The notes beneath the pieces are model-generated. The model was not told the DNA's origin and searched no databases. It saw nothing but the letters and a program-made list of their open reading frames with translations. From contig NZ_CP159508.1 of assembly GCF_051131155.1 (NCBI RefSeq), forward strand, positions 2,480,001 through 2,544,000: DNA of 64,000 nt, written 5' to 3'. This stretch comes from Pseudanabaena minima. Its GTDB lineage: Bacteria > Cyanobacteriota > Cyanobacteriia > Pseudanabaenales > Pseudanabaenaceae. A program made the translations under genes and the position numbers. Of this stretch, positions 1 to 8,531 are shown one piece after another; within the stretch, counting starts at the first letter, position 1, and each line of letters begins with the position of its first letter.

Positions 1-582
1 GTCGTAAATATCGAGCCAGTAAATGTCAATATTTGGATCGATTTCGTAGGCGAGACGAGGTAATTTGCCGCTGAGGTCGTAAACATTACCATCATCACAA
101 CCCACGTAAATCCAAATATCATCGGCAACTATACATTTCACCCCTTCAGGCAATTGGAACTGGTTATTGATCTGCCCTTGGTGATCTAAATTAAACACTT
201 GTCCCCGTTGATTTCCCAGCCAACAGCGATCGCTGTCGATAAAAATACCAAAAGCCGCCGAGCTAGACCGAAATGACCATAAAATCGGGGCGCGGGTTGC
301 GGTAGAAGCCACACTTACTAATGAACGACGGGTAACGGATCGCTTTTGACGTTCTCCCATCACCGCTGGGGCATAACCTTTGCGTTTTTTCTCATTAATT
401 TTTTTGGCTGCTTCGGCATGTGCTTTCTCAGCAGTGGGATAGGTTTTATTTTGTTGTTGACCTTTGTCGCCAATGCGTCCGTAGCGAATTCGCACCTCCG
501 CACCCTCCACGATGACCTCATAGAACTTGTGCGATCCTTGATCGCCTTCCGATAGTTCTAGATAAGTGATGTCTAAACTCAT
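1..582 (-). CDS. WGR-domain protein, partial (3' end outside window)
   Basis: An open frame of 194 codons runs from an ATG at 582 to the left window edge without a stop, so the C-terminus is missing. The first ~75 residues look like a WGR domain: a YGRIGDKGQ segment, then a helix with AEKAHAEAAKKINEK and a KGY motif, the usual order in this family. After a basic, Ser/Thr-rich linker (about residues 75-95) comes beta-rich sequence with repeated W/G/D patterns (GIFIDSDRCWLGNQRGQV, DDIWIYVGCDDGNVYDL), resembling propeller blades. WGR domains are known nucleic-acid-associated modules in PARPs and MolR-type bacterial proteins. The role of this protein is not known. It is divergent from the gene at 840. 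Confidence 0.8.
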   Translation of the reverse strand, partial: MSLDITYLELSEGDQGSHKFYEVIVEGAEVRIRYGRIGDKGQQQNKTYPTAEKAHAEAAKKINEKKRKGYAPAVMGERQKRSVTRRSLVSVASTATRAPILWSFRSSSAAFGIFIDSDRCWLGNQRGQVFNLDHQGQINNQFQLPEGVKCIVADDIWIYVGCDDGNVYDLSGKLPRLAYEIDPNIDIYWLDIYD

Positions 583-839
583 AGTTTTACTGGCGGAGAT
601 CGCCTACATGTTGACTTGTATGTGCTGACTGGATTAATACCAATTCACGAAAGTGTAGCAACACTTTTGTGAATTGAAAACCAAACCCAGTAAGGGTTTT
701 AAAAACAAAAAATGGCTACGCCATTTTTTGTTTTGGTATAACCAATTTTGCCCGATTGCTTGACTTAACGAGCAGTTGCCTTACAAAACTTCAATTCAGC
801 TATTTGCGCGATCGCTTGTTTGAACTATATTCTTAGAGC
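583..839. other. Intergenic stretch with two tandem hairpins
   Basis: No gene is seen. It holds two inverted repeats. The first (641-676) has arms CAATTCAC(G/A)AAAGTGT around AGCA. The second (702-734) has arms AAAACAAAAAATGGC around TAC. A shorter AAACCC/GGGTTT stem (683-698) lies between them. The same GTGAATTGGTAT string recurs at 3061-3073, so part of this is a dispersed repeat. The promoters of the divergent genes at 582 and 840 must lie here, but no clear -35/-10 pair was identified. Confidence 0.6.
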
Positions 840-1370
840 ATGATGACAAACTACCGACCACCCAAAAGATGGTTGTATCCCATCGAAAAATTGTCCAAGT
901 TTGCGGCGGCGATCGCCCTAATTGCATTTACCTGTATCCCTACTCCTGCAAAAGCTGAAACCTATATTAATAACCGCACCTGTCCTGCGGATTTTCCGAG
1001 CTTAAGTAAGGCTCTTGCTAAGGATTTACCCGACTATCTCAATCGCGTTTATAGTCGTTTGCGGATTAAACGTGAGGTGATGACCATCAGTCAACCAGAG
1101 TTGGAGCCTTTGCCCCTTGCACCCGATCAAGCCCGTGATCGCCTCCCGCAGCAGGTATTTTTATCGATCCTCGAAAGGCAAACGGGTAAAACCGCAACAT
1201 CACAACGGGCTTATTGGTTATTTTTAGTTCCTACTTCTAATGGTTGGCGACTAGCGATTGCCTTTATGCGAAATGGACAAGCCCCCCCTGTGGATGTCAG
1301 TGATGCAGCGATCGCCGATGCTACAAATAAGTGGTTGCGCGACTATTGTGATCCTCGTTATAAACTCTAA
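840..1370 (+). CDS. Hypothetical secreted protein
   Basis: The product is 176 residues. A basic N-terminus is followed by a hydrophobic segment (about residues 22-36) and a PAKAE site near residue 40, which fits a Sec signal peptide cleaved by signal peptidase I. The mature part has two Cys (CPADF near 49, DYCDP near the C-terminus) that could pair in an oxidising compartment. No catalytic motif is recognised. A start one codon later (second ATG) is equally possible. A hairpin at 1369-1407 overlaps its stop codon, and cruP follows 45 bp downstream on the same strand. Likely a cyanobacterial conserved periplasmic protein of unknown function. Confidence 0.7.
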   Translation: MMTNYRPPKRWLYPIEKLSKFAAAIALIAFTCIPTPAKAETYINNRTCPADFPSLSKALAKDLPDYLNRVYSRLRIKREVMTISQPELEPLPLAPDQARDRLPQQVFLSILERQTGKTATSQRAYWLFLVPTSNGWRLAIAFMRNGQAPPVDVSDAAIADATNKWLRDYCDPRYKL

Positions 1371-1407
1371 AATAATAAATGTCGGCGAAACCGACATTTA
1401 TTATTTT
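1369..1407 (+). terminator. Hairpin with A/T-rich arms after the secreted protein gene
   Basis: The arms are AAAATAATAAATGTCGG and its exact complement around CGAAA, ending in a T-rich run. It starts inside the stop codon of the upstream gene and ends 8 bp before the cruP ATG. It could terminate or attenuate transcription between the two genes. Confidence 0.55.
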
Positions 1408-1415
1408 GGAATATT

Positions 1416-3002
1416 ATGTCTTTATTTGAAACCGTGCGATCTCAAATGCCTGTGGAAGTTCCATCGCAGTTAGAACGCATGGATGCATTTTGGAAAAGTT
1501 ATCGTCAAGGTGATCAAGCGATCACCAAGGTAGTCCATACCTCACAGGAGAAGTTAAGCGACAAAGATTTTGATGCGATCGTCTGTGGTGGCACATTGGG
1601 CATATTTATCGCCTGTGCGTTGCAGCGCAAAGGCTGGCAAGTGGCAATTATTGAACAGGGGATACTGCGGGGTAGAGAACAGGAATGGAATATTTCGCGG
1701 AAAGAATTAAACGCATTTTTAGAGTCAGATTTACTCACAGAAACAGAACTAAAAACGGCGATCGCGACTGTTTATAATCCTGCTAGAGTTAGCTTTCAAG
1801 GTGGTCAAGATCTCTGGGTACGGGATATTCTCAATATTGGCGTTGATCCTGTTTATCTATTGGAAGTTCTGAAGCAAAAGTTTTTAGATGCTGGCGGCAA
1901 GTTATTTGAACAAACTGCATTTAAACAGGCGATCGCCTACGCTGACGGTGTTTCTGTAGAAGTTCTCACTCCTAGCACCTCTCCCGTAGGAAAGGAGAAT
2001 AAGAGGATTACGGGGCGATTATTGTTGGATGTGATGGGGCATTTCTCGCCGATCGCTAAGCAAGCGCGATCGCAAACGCAGGGCAATATCAAACCTGATG
2101 GAGTCTGTATGGTAGTGGGAAGTTGCGCGAAGGGAATACCCGAAAAATCCTATGGTGATTTGATTTATAGCTTTACACCAATTCAAAATCAATGTCAGTA
2201 TTTTTGGGAAGCCTTTCCTGCAAAAGATGGCAGAACTACCTATATGTTTACCTATGTGGATGCTGATCCGCAACGTCCCAGTTTTGCTCAACTGATGGAA
2301 GACTATCTATTTTGGTTGCCGAAATATCAGGAAATAGAACTTAGTCAATTGAAATTTCAAAGAGTTCTCTTTGGCTTCTTTCCATCCTACAAACAAAATC
2401 CTTTGCAAACACCTTGGGATCGAATTTTGCAAGTAGGTGATAGCTCAGGAATGCAATCACCCCTTAGTTTTGGCGGATTTGGAGCGATGGTGAGACACTT
2501 ATCACGCTTGACCGATGGAATTGACAGGGCTTTGCGCCATGATTTATTGTCTAAAACTAATCTGCGATCGCTACAGCCCTATCAGCCGAATCTCTCGGTA
2601 ACTTGGCTATTCCAAAAATCGATGAGTGTTGCTGTCAATCAACAAATCGAAAGCGATCGCATTAACTATTTGCTAGGTGTAACTTTTACGGCGATGGAGA
2701 AGCTAGGCGATCGGGTTCTCTATCCATTTTTACAAGATGTGGTGCAGTTTGTTCCCCTCGCCCAAACTATGCTTGCCATGTCTATAGCCGATCCTGTACT
2801 AGTTTTAAAGATCATGCAACAGGTGGGCATTACCACCTTATTAGATTGGCTGAAGCATTATCTAGGATTGGGCGCATATAGCTTTTTAAATCAAATTGGT
2901 CAAAAAGTAGAACCTGCAATCGCCAATCTTCTACCTGAGCAACAATACCAATGGAAACGCCAGCTTGACGCATGGTACTACGGTTCAGGTGGCGACTATT
3001 AA
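1416..3002 (+). CDS. cruP: CruP-type lycopene cyclase paralogue (FAD-dependent)
   Basis: The product is 528 residues. A Rossmann FAD-binding segment at residues 52-81 has CGGTLGIFIA and a terminal acidic residue, and is followed by GREQEWNISRKEL. This combination is, from memory, characteristic of CruP, the lycopene cyclase-like flavoprotein shared by cyanobacteria and plants. A second nucleotide-binding-type segment (VGDSSGMQSPLSFGGFG) lies near residue 345, as in geranylgeranyl reductase/lycopene cyclase relatives. In plants CruP is linked to limiting carotenoid epoxide accumulation under oxidative stress rather than to main-line cyclisation. A TGGA upstream of the ATG may serve as ribosome binding site. 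A 37-bp palindrome follows the stop. Other possibility: CruA, but the EWNISRKE context favours CruP. Confidence 0.78.
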   Translation: MSLFETVRSQMPVEVPSQLERMDAFWKSYRQGDQAITKVVHTSQEKLSDKDFDAIVCGGTLGIFIACALQRKGWQVAIIEQGILRGREQEWNISRKELNAFLESDLLTETELKTAIATVYNPARVSFQGGQDLWVRDILNIGVDPVYLLEVLKQKFLDAGGKLFEQTAFKQAIAYADGVSVEVLTPSTSPVGKENKRITGRLLLDVMGHFSPIAKQARSQTQGNIKPDGVCMVVGSCAKGIPEKSYGDLIYSFTPIQNQCQYFWEAFPAKDGRTTYMFTYVDADPQRPSFAQLMEDYLFWLPKYQEIELSQLKFQRVLFGFFPSYKQNPLQTPWDRILQVGDSSGMQSPLSFGGFGAMVRHLSRLTDGIDRALRHDLLSKTNLRSLQPYQPNLSVTWLFQKSMSVAVNQQIESDRINYLLGVTFTAMEKLGDRVLYPFLQDVVQFVPLAQTMLAMSIADPVLVLKIMQQVGITTLLDWLKHYLGLGAYSFLNQIGQKVEPAIANLLPEQQYQWKRQLDAWYYGSGGDY

Positions 3003-3003
3003 G

Positions 3004-3040
3004 AATTAGTGGTGCGGCGCTTCGCGCCGCACCACTAATT
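3004..3040. repeat. GC-core palindrome
   Basis: A perfect inverted repeat begins 2 bp after the cruP stop. The arms are AATTAGTGGTGCGGCGC around TTC. It is a member of the palindrome family described in the findings and may also act as a transcription terminator. Confidence 0.85.
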
Positions 3041-3169
3041 TGCAAGAAAGATATTTGGCATGTGAATTGGTATAAGTCTCAAAATTAGGTAATATAGCCC
3101 AATAGGTTGAGATATGAGTATAAAAACTTAATCATATCCATTCAAAAATACATCTGGAGAGAAAATCCC

Positions 3170-3910
3170 TTGCGTCAGTTTGGTGTGCTTGGTCTGCCCG
3201 TACATATTCATGACAATTATCGAGATTGGCTAGCTCAGAGACTACAAGCTAGACAAGGCACGCATGTTGTCACCATTAATGCAGAAATGACCATGCAAGC
3301 TCAAAAAAATCCTGATTTAGCAAATGTAATTAAGCAAGCTGAGTTAGTAGTCCCCGATGGCTCAGGCATTGTGCTGTATCTGCGATCGCAAGGTCAAAAG
3401 ATCAATCGTTGTCCAGGAATTGAGCTATCGGAGCAGATTGTACAGGTCGCCGCCGAAAAGCAATGGCGAATTTTTTTAATCGGTGGCGCTCCTAAGGTTG
3501 TGGATACTGTGGTCAATATCTGGCAGCAAAAATGGACGGATATGGCGATCGCAGGAATGCATCACGGTTATTTTGATGACATGCTCGAGCAGCAAATCTG
3601 CGAACAGCTACAAAGCTCTCAACCTGATCTAATCCTTGTGGGTTTGGGTGTACCTCGTCAAGAGCTATGGATTCAAAAATATCGTTATCTCTGTCCTAAT
3701 GCTGTATGGATTGGCGTGGGTGGAAGCTTTGATATTTGGTCGGGGCTAAAAACTCGCGCCCCTGAATGGTTTAGTAATAACAATCTAGAGTGGCTATATC
3801 GACTCTATCAAGAGCCTTGGCGCTGGAAAAGAATGCTGTCTCTACCGCATTTTGTCTGGTGCGTCACCAAAGATTCTCTATTCAAACCCAAGAAAGGACT
3901 CACGCATTAG
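3170..3910 (+). CDS. WecB/TagA/CpsF family glycosyltransferase
   Basis: About 246 residues from a TTG start at 3170, chosen because GGAGA lies 9 bp upstream and because translation from here begins at the usual family N-terminus (RQFGVLGLPVHIHDN). An upstream TTG at 3107 would add 21 unconserved residues. Family signatures are present: VTINAEM, VPDGSGIV with the presumed catalytic Asp near residue 63, a GGAP loop, LVGLGVPRQE, and GVGGSFDIWSGL...RAPEW near the C-terminus. GT26 enzymes of this group transfer a sugar (often N-acetylmannosamine) from UDP to a lipid-linked acceptor in the biosynthesis of exopolysaccharide or wall polymers. The acceptor here cannot be read from the sequence. Confidence 0.85.
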   Translation: MRQFGVLGLPVHIHDNYRDWLAQRLQARQGTHVVTINAEMTMQAQKNPDLANVIKQAELVVPDGSGIVLYLRSQGQKINRCPGIELSEQIVQVAAEKQWRIFLIGGAPKVVDTVVNIWQQKWTDMAIAGMHHGYFDDMLEQQICEQLQSSQPDLILVGLGVPRQELWIQKYRYLCPNAVWIGVGGSFDIWSGLKTRAPEWFSNNNLEWLYRLYQEPWRWKRMLSLPHFVWCVTKDSLFKPKKGLTH

Positions 3911-4050
3911 CCCTTCAAGTACAGGCTGAAAGCTTAAACCCGTTAAAACGGGTTGCTTAGAATTATTTAGAATCATTATGTAGTCCACTTCAGTGGACTT
4001 AAGCTTTTAGCCAAGAACTTGAGTTCTTGGCTAAAAGCTTAAGTCCTAAC
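3911..4050. repeat. Cluster of short hairpins
   Basis: The gap holds three hairpins in a row: AACCCGTTAAAACGGGTT (3937-3953 region), GTCCACTTCAGTGGAC (about 3983-3998), and a long one (4001-4040) with arms AAGCTTTTAGCCAAGAACT around a short loop. AAGCTTAA-type strings recur around them. It resembles composite small repeats common in filamentous cyanobacteria. No gene is seen. Confidence 0.6.
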
Positions 4051-4063
4051 ACTTAAAAAGACT

Positions 4064-4459
4064 ATGCAACATCACCATACTTCGATTAAAACTGCGGATA
4101 TTTTTCAGGCGATCGCTTTTTATGAGGCGTTAGGGTTTGAGGTAGCTGAGCGCTTTACAGCAGGAATTACGCTAGCTTGTTGGATGAAGGGTGCAGGAAC
4201 TAATCTCGAACTCATGCAAGTTCCTGAGCCGAAGAATACACCCAATCCCTTTGGTGATGAGCATTATGTGGGTTACTATCACCTATCGTTTTATGTAGAA
4301 AATTTGCAAGTTTTTTTGCAAGAGCTAGTTAATAAACTAGGCAAAGTCAAATTGTTATTACCACCACGAGAGCAGACTATAGGCGATCGCACCTATCAAG
4401 TAGCTTTTATCGCTGATCCTGATGGATTACCAATTGAGCTAATGGAAAAAAGAAATTGA
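4064..4459 (+). CDS. VOC (glyoxalase/bleomycin-resistance) family protein
   Basis: The product is 131 residues. The N-terminal HHTSIKTADIFQAIAFYEALGF and the later YYHLSFYVENL and AFIADPDGLPIELME segments follow the beta-alpha-beta-beta-beta halves of the vicinal-oxygen-chelate fold. Candidate metal ligands are an early His (residues 3-5), a Glu in NLELMQ, His in YYHLSFY, and the Glu of IELME. The substrate is unknown, since the family includes glyoxalase I, dioxygenases and resistance proteins. The next element downstream is a 59-bp palindrome, then the convergent rpsN. Confidence 0.8.
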   Translation: MQHHHTSIKTADIFQAIAFYEALGFEVAERFTAGITLACWMKGAGTNLELMQVPEPKNTPNPFGDEHYVGYYHLSFYVENLQVFLQELVNKLGKVKLLLPPREQTIGDRTYQVAFIADPDGLPIELMEKRN

Positions 4460-4508
4460 AACTGCTTTGCAGTCTCATACCAAAACACAAAATATCTACG
4501 ACATTATG

Positions 4509-4567
4509 CCACCCCCCAGAAGATGAGTGGCGGCGCAAAGCGCCGCCACTCATCTTCTGGGGGGTGG
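4509..4567. repeat. 59-bp GC-core palindrome
   Basis: A perfect inverted repeat with 28-bp arms (beginning CCACCCCCCAGAAGATGAG) and an AAA loop. The inner core is GGCGGCGC/GCGCCGCC. It is one of the longest members of the family. Confidence 0.9.
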
Positions 4568-4597
4568 GTTTAAGTAAAAATTGCTTAGCTATAAAAA

Positions 4598-4634
4598 CAA
4601 AAAAGCCGTCACCGTTTGGTGACGGCTTTTTTTG
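4598..4634 (-). terminator. Terminator of rpsN
   Basis: A hairpin with arms ACAAAAAAGCCGTCACC around GTTT. In the minus-strand direction it ends in a T run (the complement of the A run at 4598-4604), 11 bp after the rpsN stop. It also has a T run on the plus strand, so it may work in both directions. Confidence 0.75.
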
Positions 4635-4644
4635 TTCTCAAAAA

Positions 4645-4950
4645 CTACCAGCTAGATTTAACTACACCTGGTAACAAGCCTTGGTGAGCCATCTCACGCA
4701 AAACGTTACGGCATAGACCAAAATCTTTGTAGTAGCCACGAGGACGACCAGTAGCCCAACAACGGTTACGGTGACGGGTAGGGTTGGCGTTACGAGGAAT
4801 TTGTTGGATTTCACGGTGTACAGCAACTTTTTGTTGTTGTGTCAGTTCAGGACTGGCAAACTTTTCTTTGAGTGCTTCGAGCTTAGTTGCATATTTTTCA
4901 ACTAACTTAGCGCGCTTTTTTTCGCGCTCGATCATGCTTTTCTTAGCCAT
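4645..4950 (-). CDS. rpsN: 30S ribosomal protein S14
   Basis: The product is 101 residues, the length of the long zinc-free S14 form. It starts MAKKSMIEREKKR and has the conserved RNRCWATGRPRGYYKDFGLCRN segment (quoted in part as RNRCWATGRPRG) and a C-terminal GLLPGVVKSSW. The CxxC pairs of the zinc-binding short form are absent. S14 assembles late in the 30S head next to S19 and contacts 16S rRNA. Here it stands alone, away from the main ribosomal operon, as usual in cyanobacteria, with its own hairpin terminator. Confidence 0.97.
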   Translation of the reverse strand: MAKKSMIEREKKRAKLVEKYATKLEALKEKFASPELTQQQKVAVHREIQQIPRNANPTRHRNRCWATGRPRGYYKDFGLCRNVLREMAHQGLLPGVVKSSW

Positions 4951-5075
4951 TGCGGTTCTATCAGGTGATGTAGAGGTAAAAGTCTAAAAATTTAATACAA
5001 TTCGCGACAGTTACCGATCATAACCTAAATCGTCAATTTATAGCCAATTTATTCAGCAATTCTCATTATAAAAAA

Positions 5076-5118
5076 TTGTTTTTTGAAAGCCTGCCGTTGG
5101 TGGGCTTTCAAAAAACAA
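5076..5118. repeat. Palindrome
   Basis: The arms are TTGTTTTTTGAAAGCC around an 11-nt loop. TTTTTTGAAAGC-type arms recur at 18301-18345. Confidence 0.75.
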
Positions 5119-5164
5119 CTTTGGTGTTTTCAATGCCGAAATTGCTATTGCATTAAGACAAATC

Positions 5165-5217
5165 AAAACCAAAAGAAGAGTGGTGGCGCTTTGCGCCGCC
5201 ACTCTTCTTTTGGTTTT
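5165..5217. repeat. GC-core palindrome
   Basis: The arms are AAAACCAAAAGAAGAGTGG plus TGGCGC, around TTT, with one G-T-type mismatch in the core. It shares the AACCAAAA outer arm with other members at 9810, 11340 and 57646. Confidence 0.85.
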
Positions 5218-5222
5218 ACGTT

Positions 5223-5312
5223 TCCCTTCCCAGCAAAGAAACAGACATATAAAACCAAGAAATAGCGTTGCGGGGCTTCGCCCCGCAACGCTATTTCTTG
5301 ACTGGGAAGGGA
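5223..5312. repeat. Nested palindrome
   Basis: An inner perfect stem (5256-5300, arms CAAGAAATAGCGTTGCGGGG) is enclosed by a second stem TCCCTTCCCAG/CTGGGAAGGGA (5223-5233 and 5302-5312). This suggests one palindrome inserted inside another. Confidence 0.8.
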
Positions 5313-5437
5313 GTAACAAGACTGACTACAGCCATATAACTTGGCGCGATCGCGCTAATGAGCTAAACGCTTACACACGAATTTAGATTAATATAACTGC
5401 ATAGTAAGTGACCTAAACGATTAAGCAACTTTGAGCT

Positions 5438-6466
5438 ATGACAACTGCAAATCAAGGAAATCGCTCTTTCTGGCGCTTGATCATTAACGATACAACTGGT
5501 TTTGTAGTAAAGCGTCTGGGACAAGCGATTATTGTCGTTTTAGGCGTGTCAATTTTAAGTTTTTTTGCAATTACTAAGTCCCCCGGAAATTGCTTTTCCG
5601 AACTGAGAAATAATCCTAGTACGCCTAAAAAGACCATCGAACAGTTAGAAAAGCAACTGAACTACGATAAACCTGAAATAGTGCAGTATCTTCTGTGGTT
5701 GCAAAATACTTTAGGTGGTGATTTAGGAGTACGTTGTCAAGGCTTAGCACCTGTCACACCTCTAATTGTGGAGCGTGCAGGTAATACATTGATGATGTCT
5801 CTTGCTTCCTTGTTTACGACATGGCTTTTGGCAATCCCCCTCGGTATTTACAGCGCCGTTAAACAAAATACTTTGAGCGATCGCCTGATCCAAATAGTTA
5901 GCTATGCGACACAGGGTTTTCCTAGCTTTGTATTGGCAATCTTATTATTGATGTTGGCGCAAAATACGGGTTGGTTTCCTGTAGGCGGTATGACTAGCAT
6001 TGATTTTGCCGATCTCTCCCCCTTTGGCAAGTTCCTCGATATTAGCCATCACATGATCTTGCCCATTTTGACTTTGACAGTAGTTAGCTTTGCAGGATTG
6101 CAAAGGATTATGCGCGGTAGTTTGCTAGATGTGTTGCGGCAAGACTACATCAAAACAGCTCGTGCCAAGGGTTTACCTGAGAATAAGGTGATCTATGTCC
6201 ATGCTCTCCGCAATGCCATCAATCCTTTAATTACATTGTTGGGATTTGAGTTTGGGGGATTACTAGGTGGAGCATTTATTACCGAGTTCTTTTTTAGCTG
6301 GCCGGGATTAGGCAAGTTATTGCTGGACGCAACCAAAGAAAAAGATACGAATCTGGTCATGGCAGGACTAATGTTAGGAACTTTGATGTTAGTAGTCGGT
6401 AATCTCATTGGCGACCTACTACTTAAAGCTGTCGATCCCCGCATCAAGCTTGATGATATGGAATAA
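5438..6466 (+). CDS. ABC transporter permease, DppB/OppB type
   Basis: The product is 342 residues. It is an inner-membrane permease of the peptide/nickel (binding-protein-dependent) class: one N-terminal membrane segment (about 29-48), an external loop with LLWLQNTLGGDLGVRCQG, then five more hydrophobic segments. The cytoplasmic EAA loop reads DYIKTARAKGLPENKVIYVH and contacts the ATPase. It ends with the typical LVVGNLIGDLLLKAVDPRIK. The other subunits (a DppC-like permease, ATPases, binding protein) are not adjacent, so the substrate cannot be inferred. Scattered single genes of this class are common in cyanobacteria. Confidence 0.9.
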   Translation: MTTANQGNRSFWRLIINDTTGFVVKRLGQAIIVVLGVSILSFFAITKSPGNCFSELRNNPSTPKKTIEQLEKQLNYDKPEIVQYLLWLQNTLGGDLGVRCQGLAPVTPLIVERAGNTLMMSLASLFTTWLLAIPLGIYSAVKQNTLSDRLIQIVSYATQGFPSFVLAILLLMLAQNTGWFPVGGMTSIDFADLSPFGKFLDISHHMILPILTLTVVSFAGLQRIMRGSLLDVLRQDYIKTARAKGLPENKVIYVHALRNAINPLITLLGFEFGGLLGGAFITEFFFSWPGLGKLLLDATKEKDTNLVMAGLMLGTLMLVVGNLIGDLLLKAVDPRIKLDDME

Positions 6467-6496
6467 AATCGATAAAGCTGTCGCTTATGGTTAGCA

Positions 6497-7147
6497 ATGT
6501 TTCCCCTACATGATGACAATCCAACCCAAGATACTTCCGTAGTCGTTTATGCGCTGATTTTGGTAAATGTACTGATTTTTGGATATCAGGTCAGTTTGCC
6601 AAACTTTCAACTTGGTGAATGGCTGGACAATTGGGCTTTAGTTCCAAAGGAATTAATTGCTAACCCTTCAAAAGAAGCGATCGCTTTATTCTCATCACAG
6701 TTTCTTCATGCCAGTATCTTCCATTTAGTTGGGAACATGTGGTTTCTCTATTTATTTGGCAATAATATTGAAGATCAACTTGGGCATTGGAAGTTTTTAT
6801 TTTTCTATTTGCTTTGTGGAGTTGTAGCAGGATTGGTGCAGGTAATCACTGCTCCTATGTCACTAGTACCAATGGTGGGAGCGAGTGGCGCAATATCAGG
6901 TGTAATGGGTGCATATTTAGTCAGGTTTCCACGTGCAAGGATTTTGAGTCTAGTATTTTTAGGGATTTTTATCACAGCAATTCCTATTCCTGCGGCTGTA
7001 TTTTTAGGTTTATGGATTGCAGGACAAACTATTTATGCTGCAATGGCAAATCCTAACTTGCCAGGAGTGGCGTATTTCGCTCACATTAGCGGTTTTGTAA
7101 TCGGCGCGATCGCTATGTTTTTACTCTCAAGACGTTCTAAAGATTAA
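6497..7147 (+). CDS. Rhomboid family intramembrane serine protease
   Basis: The product is 216 residues with about six membrane segments. The catalytic set is visible: Ser130 in GASGAISG, His196 in YFAHISGF, and Asn80 in the HLVGNMWFLYLFGNNIED region that supports the oxyanion hole. It follows the permease gene by 30 bp on the same strand and may share its transcript. Rhomboids cleave membrane proteins within or beside the membrane. Substrates are not predictable. The catalytic residues look intact, so it should be active rather than a pseudoprotease. Confidence 0.9.
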   Translation: MFPLHDDNPTQDTSVVVYALILVNVLIFGYQVSLPNFQLGEWLDNWALVPKELIANPSKEAIALFSSQFLHASIFHLVGNMWFLYLFGNNIEDQLGHWKFLFFYLLCGVVAGLVQVITAPMSLVPMVGASGAISGVMGAYLVRFPRARILSLVFLGIFITAIPIPAAVFLGLWIAGQTIYAAMANPNLPGVAYFAHISGFVIGAIAMFLLSRRSKD

Positions 7148-7183
7148 ATAGATCGCGGTCACTTGGCGATCGCTATATATTGC

Positions 7184-8512
7184 CTAAAGATTAGAGTTTA
7201 AAAAACTTACCGTAAAGGTGGTTCCCTGACCGACCTTACTCTCCACCTTAATTTGTCCATGATGACTTTCGGCGATCGCTTTGGCAATTGCTAATCCTAG
7301 CCCAGAACCACTGGTGTAGAGATTACTAGATTTAGAACTAGATTTAATGTTTTTTTGTGGTTGGTAGCGATAGAAACGCTCAAAAATTTGAGATAGTTCT
7401 GCTTCAGGAATCCCCAGACCAGTATCTTGAACTTGAATTTGAATTTGATTTTGAGAAGCGATTAGTTGCGCGGTAATTTGGACTTTACCACCTGCGGGAG
7501 TATAGGCGATCGCATTACTGACTAGATTAGTAAACAAACGCCCTAAACGATCGCGATCGCCTGCCACAATTAGTTTTGGCTCTAAGCTAGGTAGATCCAA
7601 AGAGATTTGTTTTTGTTGAGCGATCGTCTGTTGCTCTTCACCCACTTCCCTCAATATTTGCGATAAATTGCAAGGCTCACGCCTCTGATTAGTAATGCCA
7701 CCATCATGTCTTGCTAAAAATAGTAAATCTTCGATTAATCTACCTAACCGTCTGGTAATTCTCTCAATTGCTTCTAGTTGCGATCGCTGAAATTCTAGCT
7801 CAGGACTAGGATCGGCAAGGGCAACTTGGACATTAGTTTGAATTACGGCGATCGGATTGCGAAGCTCATGGGAAGCATCGGCAGTGAACTGTTTTAAACG
7901 TTGATAGGATTCGCGTACAGGTTCCATGGCGATCCCTGCTAACCACCAACCACATAGTAAAACCACAAATACCATCAGCGTTGTACCGATCGCTAAGTCG
8001 AGAAACAACTGCTTAACGGGTTTGGTAACTTCAAACCAAGGATGACTAATTCGCAAATATCCCAATAGTTTTCCATTAATCACAATCGGCTCAGTCATCT
8101 GTCGCAATGGCTCTGCTTCTGACAAATGAACAGTGCGATAGACGGGTTGTAAGATTCCCTTCTCTCGCTGTTGTAATGATTCAGTATTCGTATTAGTTGT
8201 CCAGAGAATTTCACCACTGGGGCTAAACCAGTCAATATCAATATGATCAGCATCGATCGCTTGAGCATTTGCCGAAAAGTTTTGACTGAAATCTGATTCT
8301 AAATCAATTAAGTTAGACCGAATCAGCGATCGCTCGATTACTTCAGCAACATGGTCAATGGTGTCGTCAATGCGATCGATTAAGGTTGTCTGCACATATA
8401 GATAGAATCCTGTCGCAAACACAATTAATAAAATTGCCGTGACAATCGCATACCATAGCGCCAGACGGCGGCGCATTGACTGAAAGACAGGATTAGGAGT
8501 AGCAATGGTCAT
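7184..8512 (-). CDS. Sensor histidine kinase (RppB/NrsS-like architecture)
   Basis: About 442 residues from the ATG at 8512. A GTG at 8542 would add ten residues but lies inside the palindrome 8532-8560, so it is disfavoured. Membrane segments at about 20-42 and 174-195 enclose a ~130-residue sensor domain. The H box is FTADASHELRNPIAVIQTN with the phospho-accepting His near 215. The ATPase part has N box NLVSNAIAYTP, G1 DTGLGIPEAE, F box IFERFYR and G2 GSGLGLAIAKAI. This order matches kinases such as RppB/NrsS of Synechocystis. No response regulator lies next to it, so the partner is unknown. Confidence 0.9.
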   Translation of the reverse strand: MTIATPNPVFQSMRRRLALWYAIVTAILLIVFATGFYLYVQTTLIDRIDDTIDHVAEVIERSLIRSNLIDLESDFSQNFSANAQAIDADHIDIDWFSPSGEILWTTNTNTESLQQREKGILQPVYRTVHLSEAEPLRQMTEPIVINGKLLGYLRISHPWFEVTKPVKQLFLDLAIGTTLMVFVVLLCGWWLAGIAMEPVRESYQRLKQFTADASHELRNPIAVIQTNVQVALADPSPELEFQRSQLEAIERITRRLGRLIEDLLFLARHDGGITNQRREPCNLSQILREVGEEQQTIAQQKQISLDLPSLEPKLIVAGDRDRLGRLFTNLVSNAIAYTPAGGKVQITAQLIASQNQIQIQVQDTGLGIPEAELSQIFERFYRYQPQKNIKSSSKSSNLYTSGSGLGLAIAKAIAESHHGQIKVESKVGQGTTFTVSFLNSNL

Positions 8513-8531
8513 GAGTAATTTAATGGCAAAG

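Larger units (their letters stand above)
4951..5437. other. Gene-free gap carrying three palindromes
   Basis: No credible gene is seen. Short open frames here come from the palindromes themselves. The gap contains inverted repeats at 5076-5118, 5165-5217 and a nested one at 5224-5312. It also holds the rpsN promoter (leftward) and presumably that of the permease at 5438. Confidence 0.6.

Noticed and set aside
5083..5386. Overlapping short open frames on both strands between rpsN and the permease gene
   Set aside because: They are translated palindromes (5076-5118, 5165-5217, 5223-5312). Symmetry of the repeat keeps frames open on both strands; no protein-like pattern.
5438..6466. A complete peptide or nickel ABC operon
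   Set aside because: No binding protein, second permease or ATPase of that class lies beside the permease.
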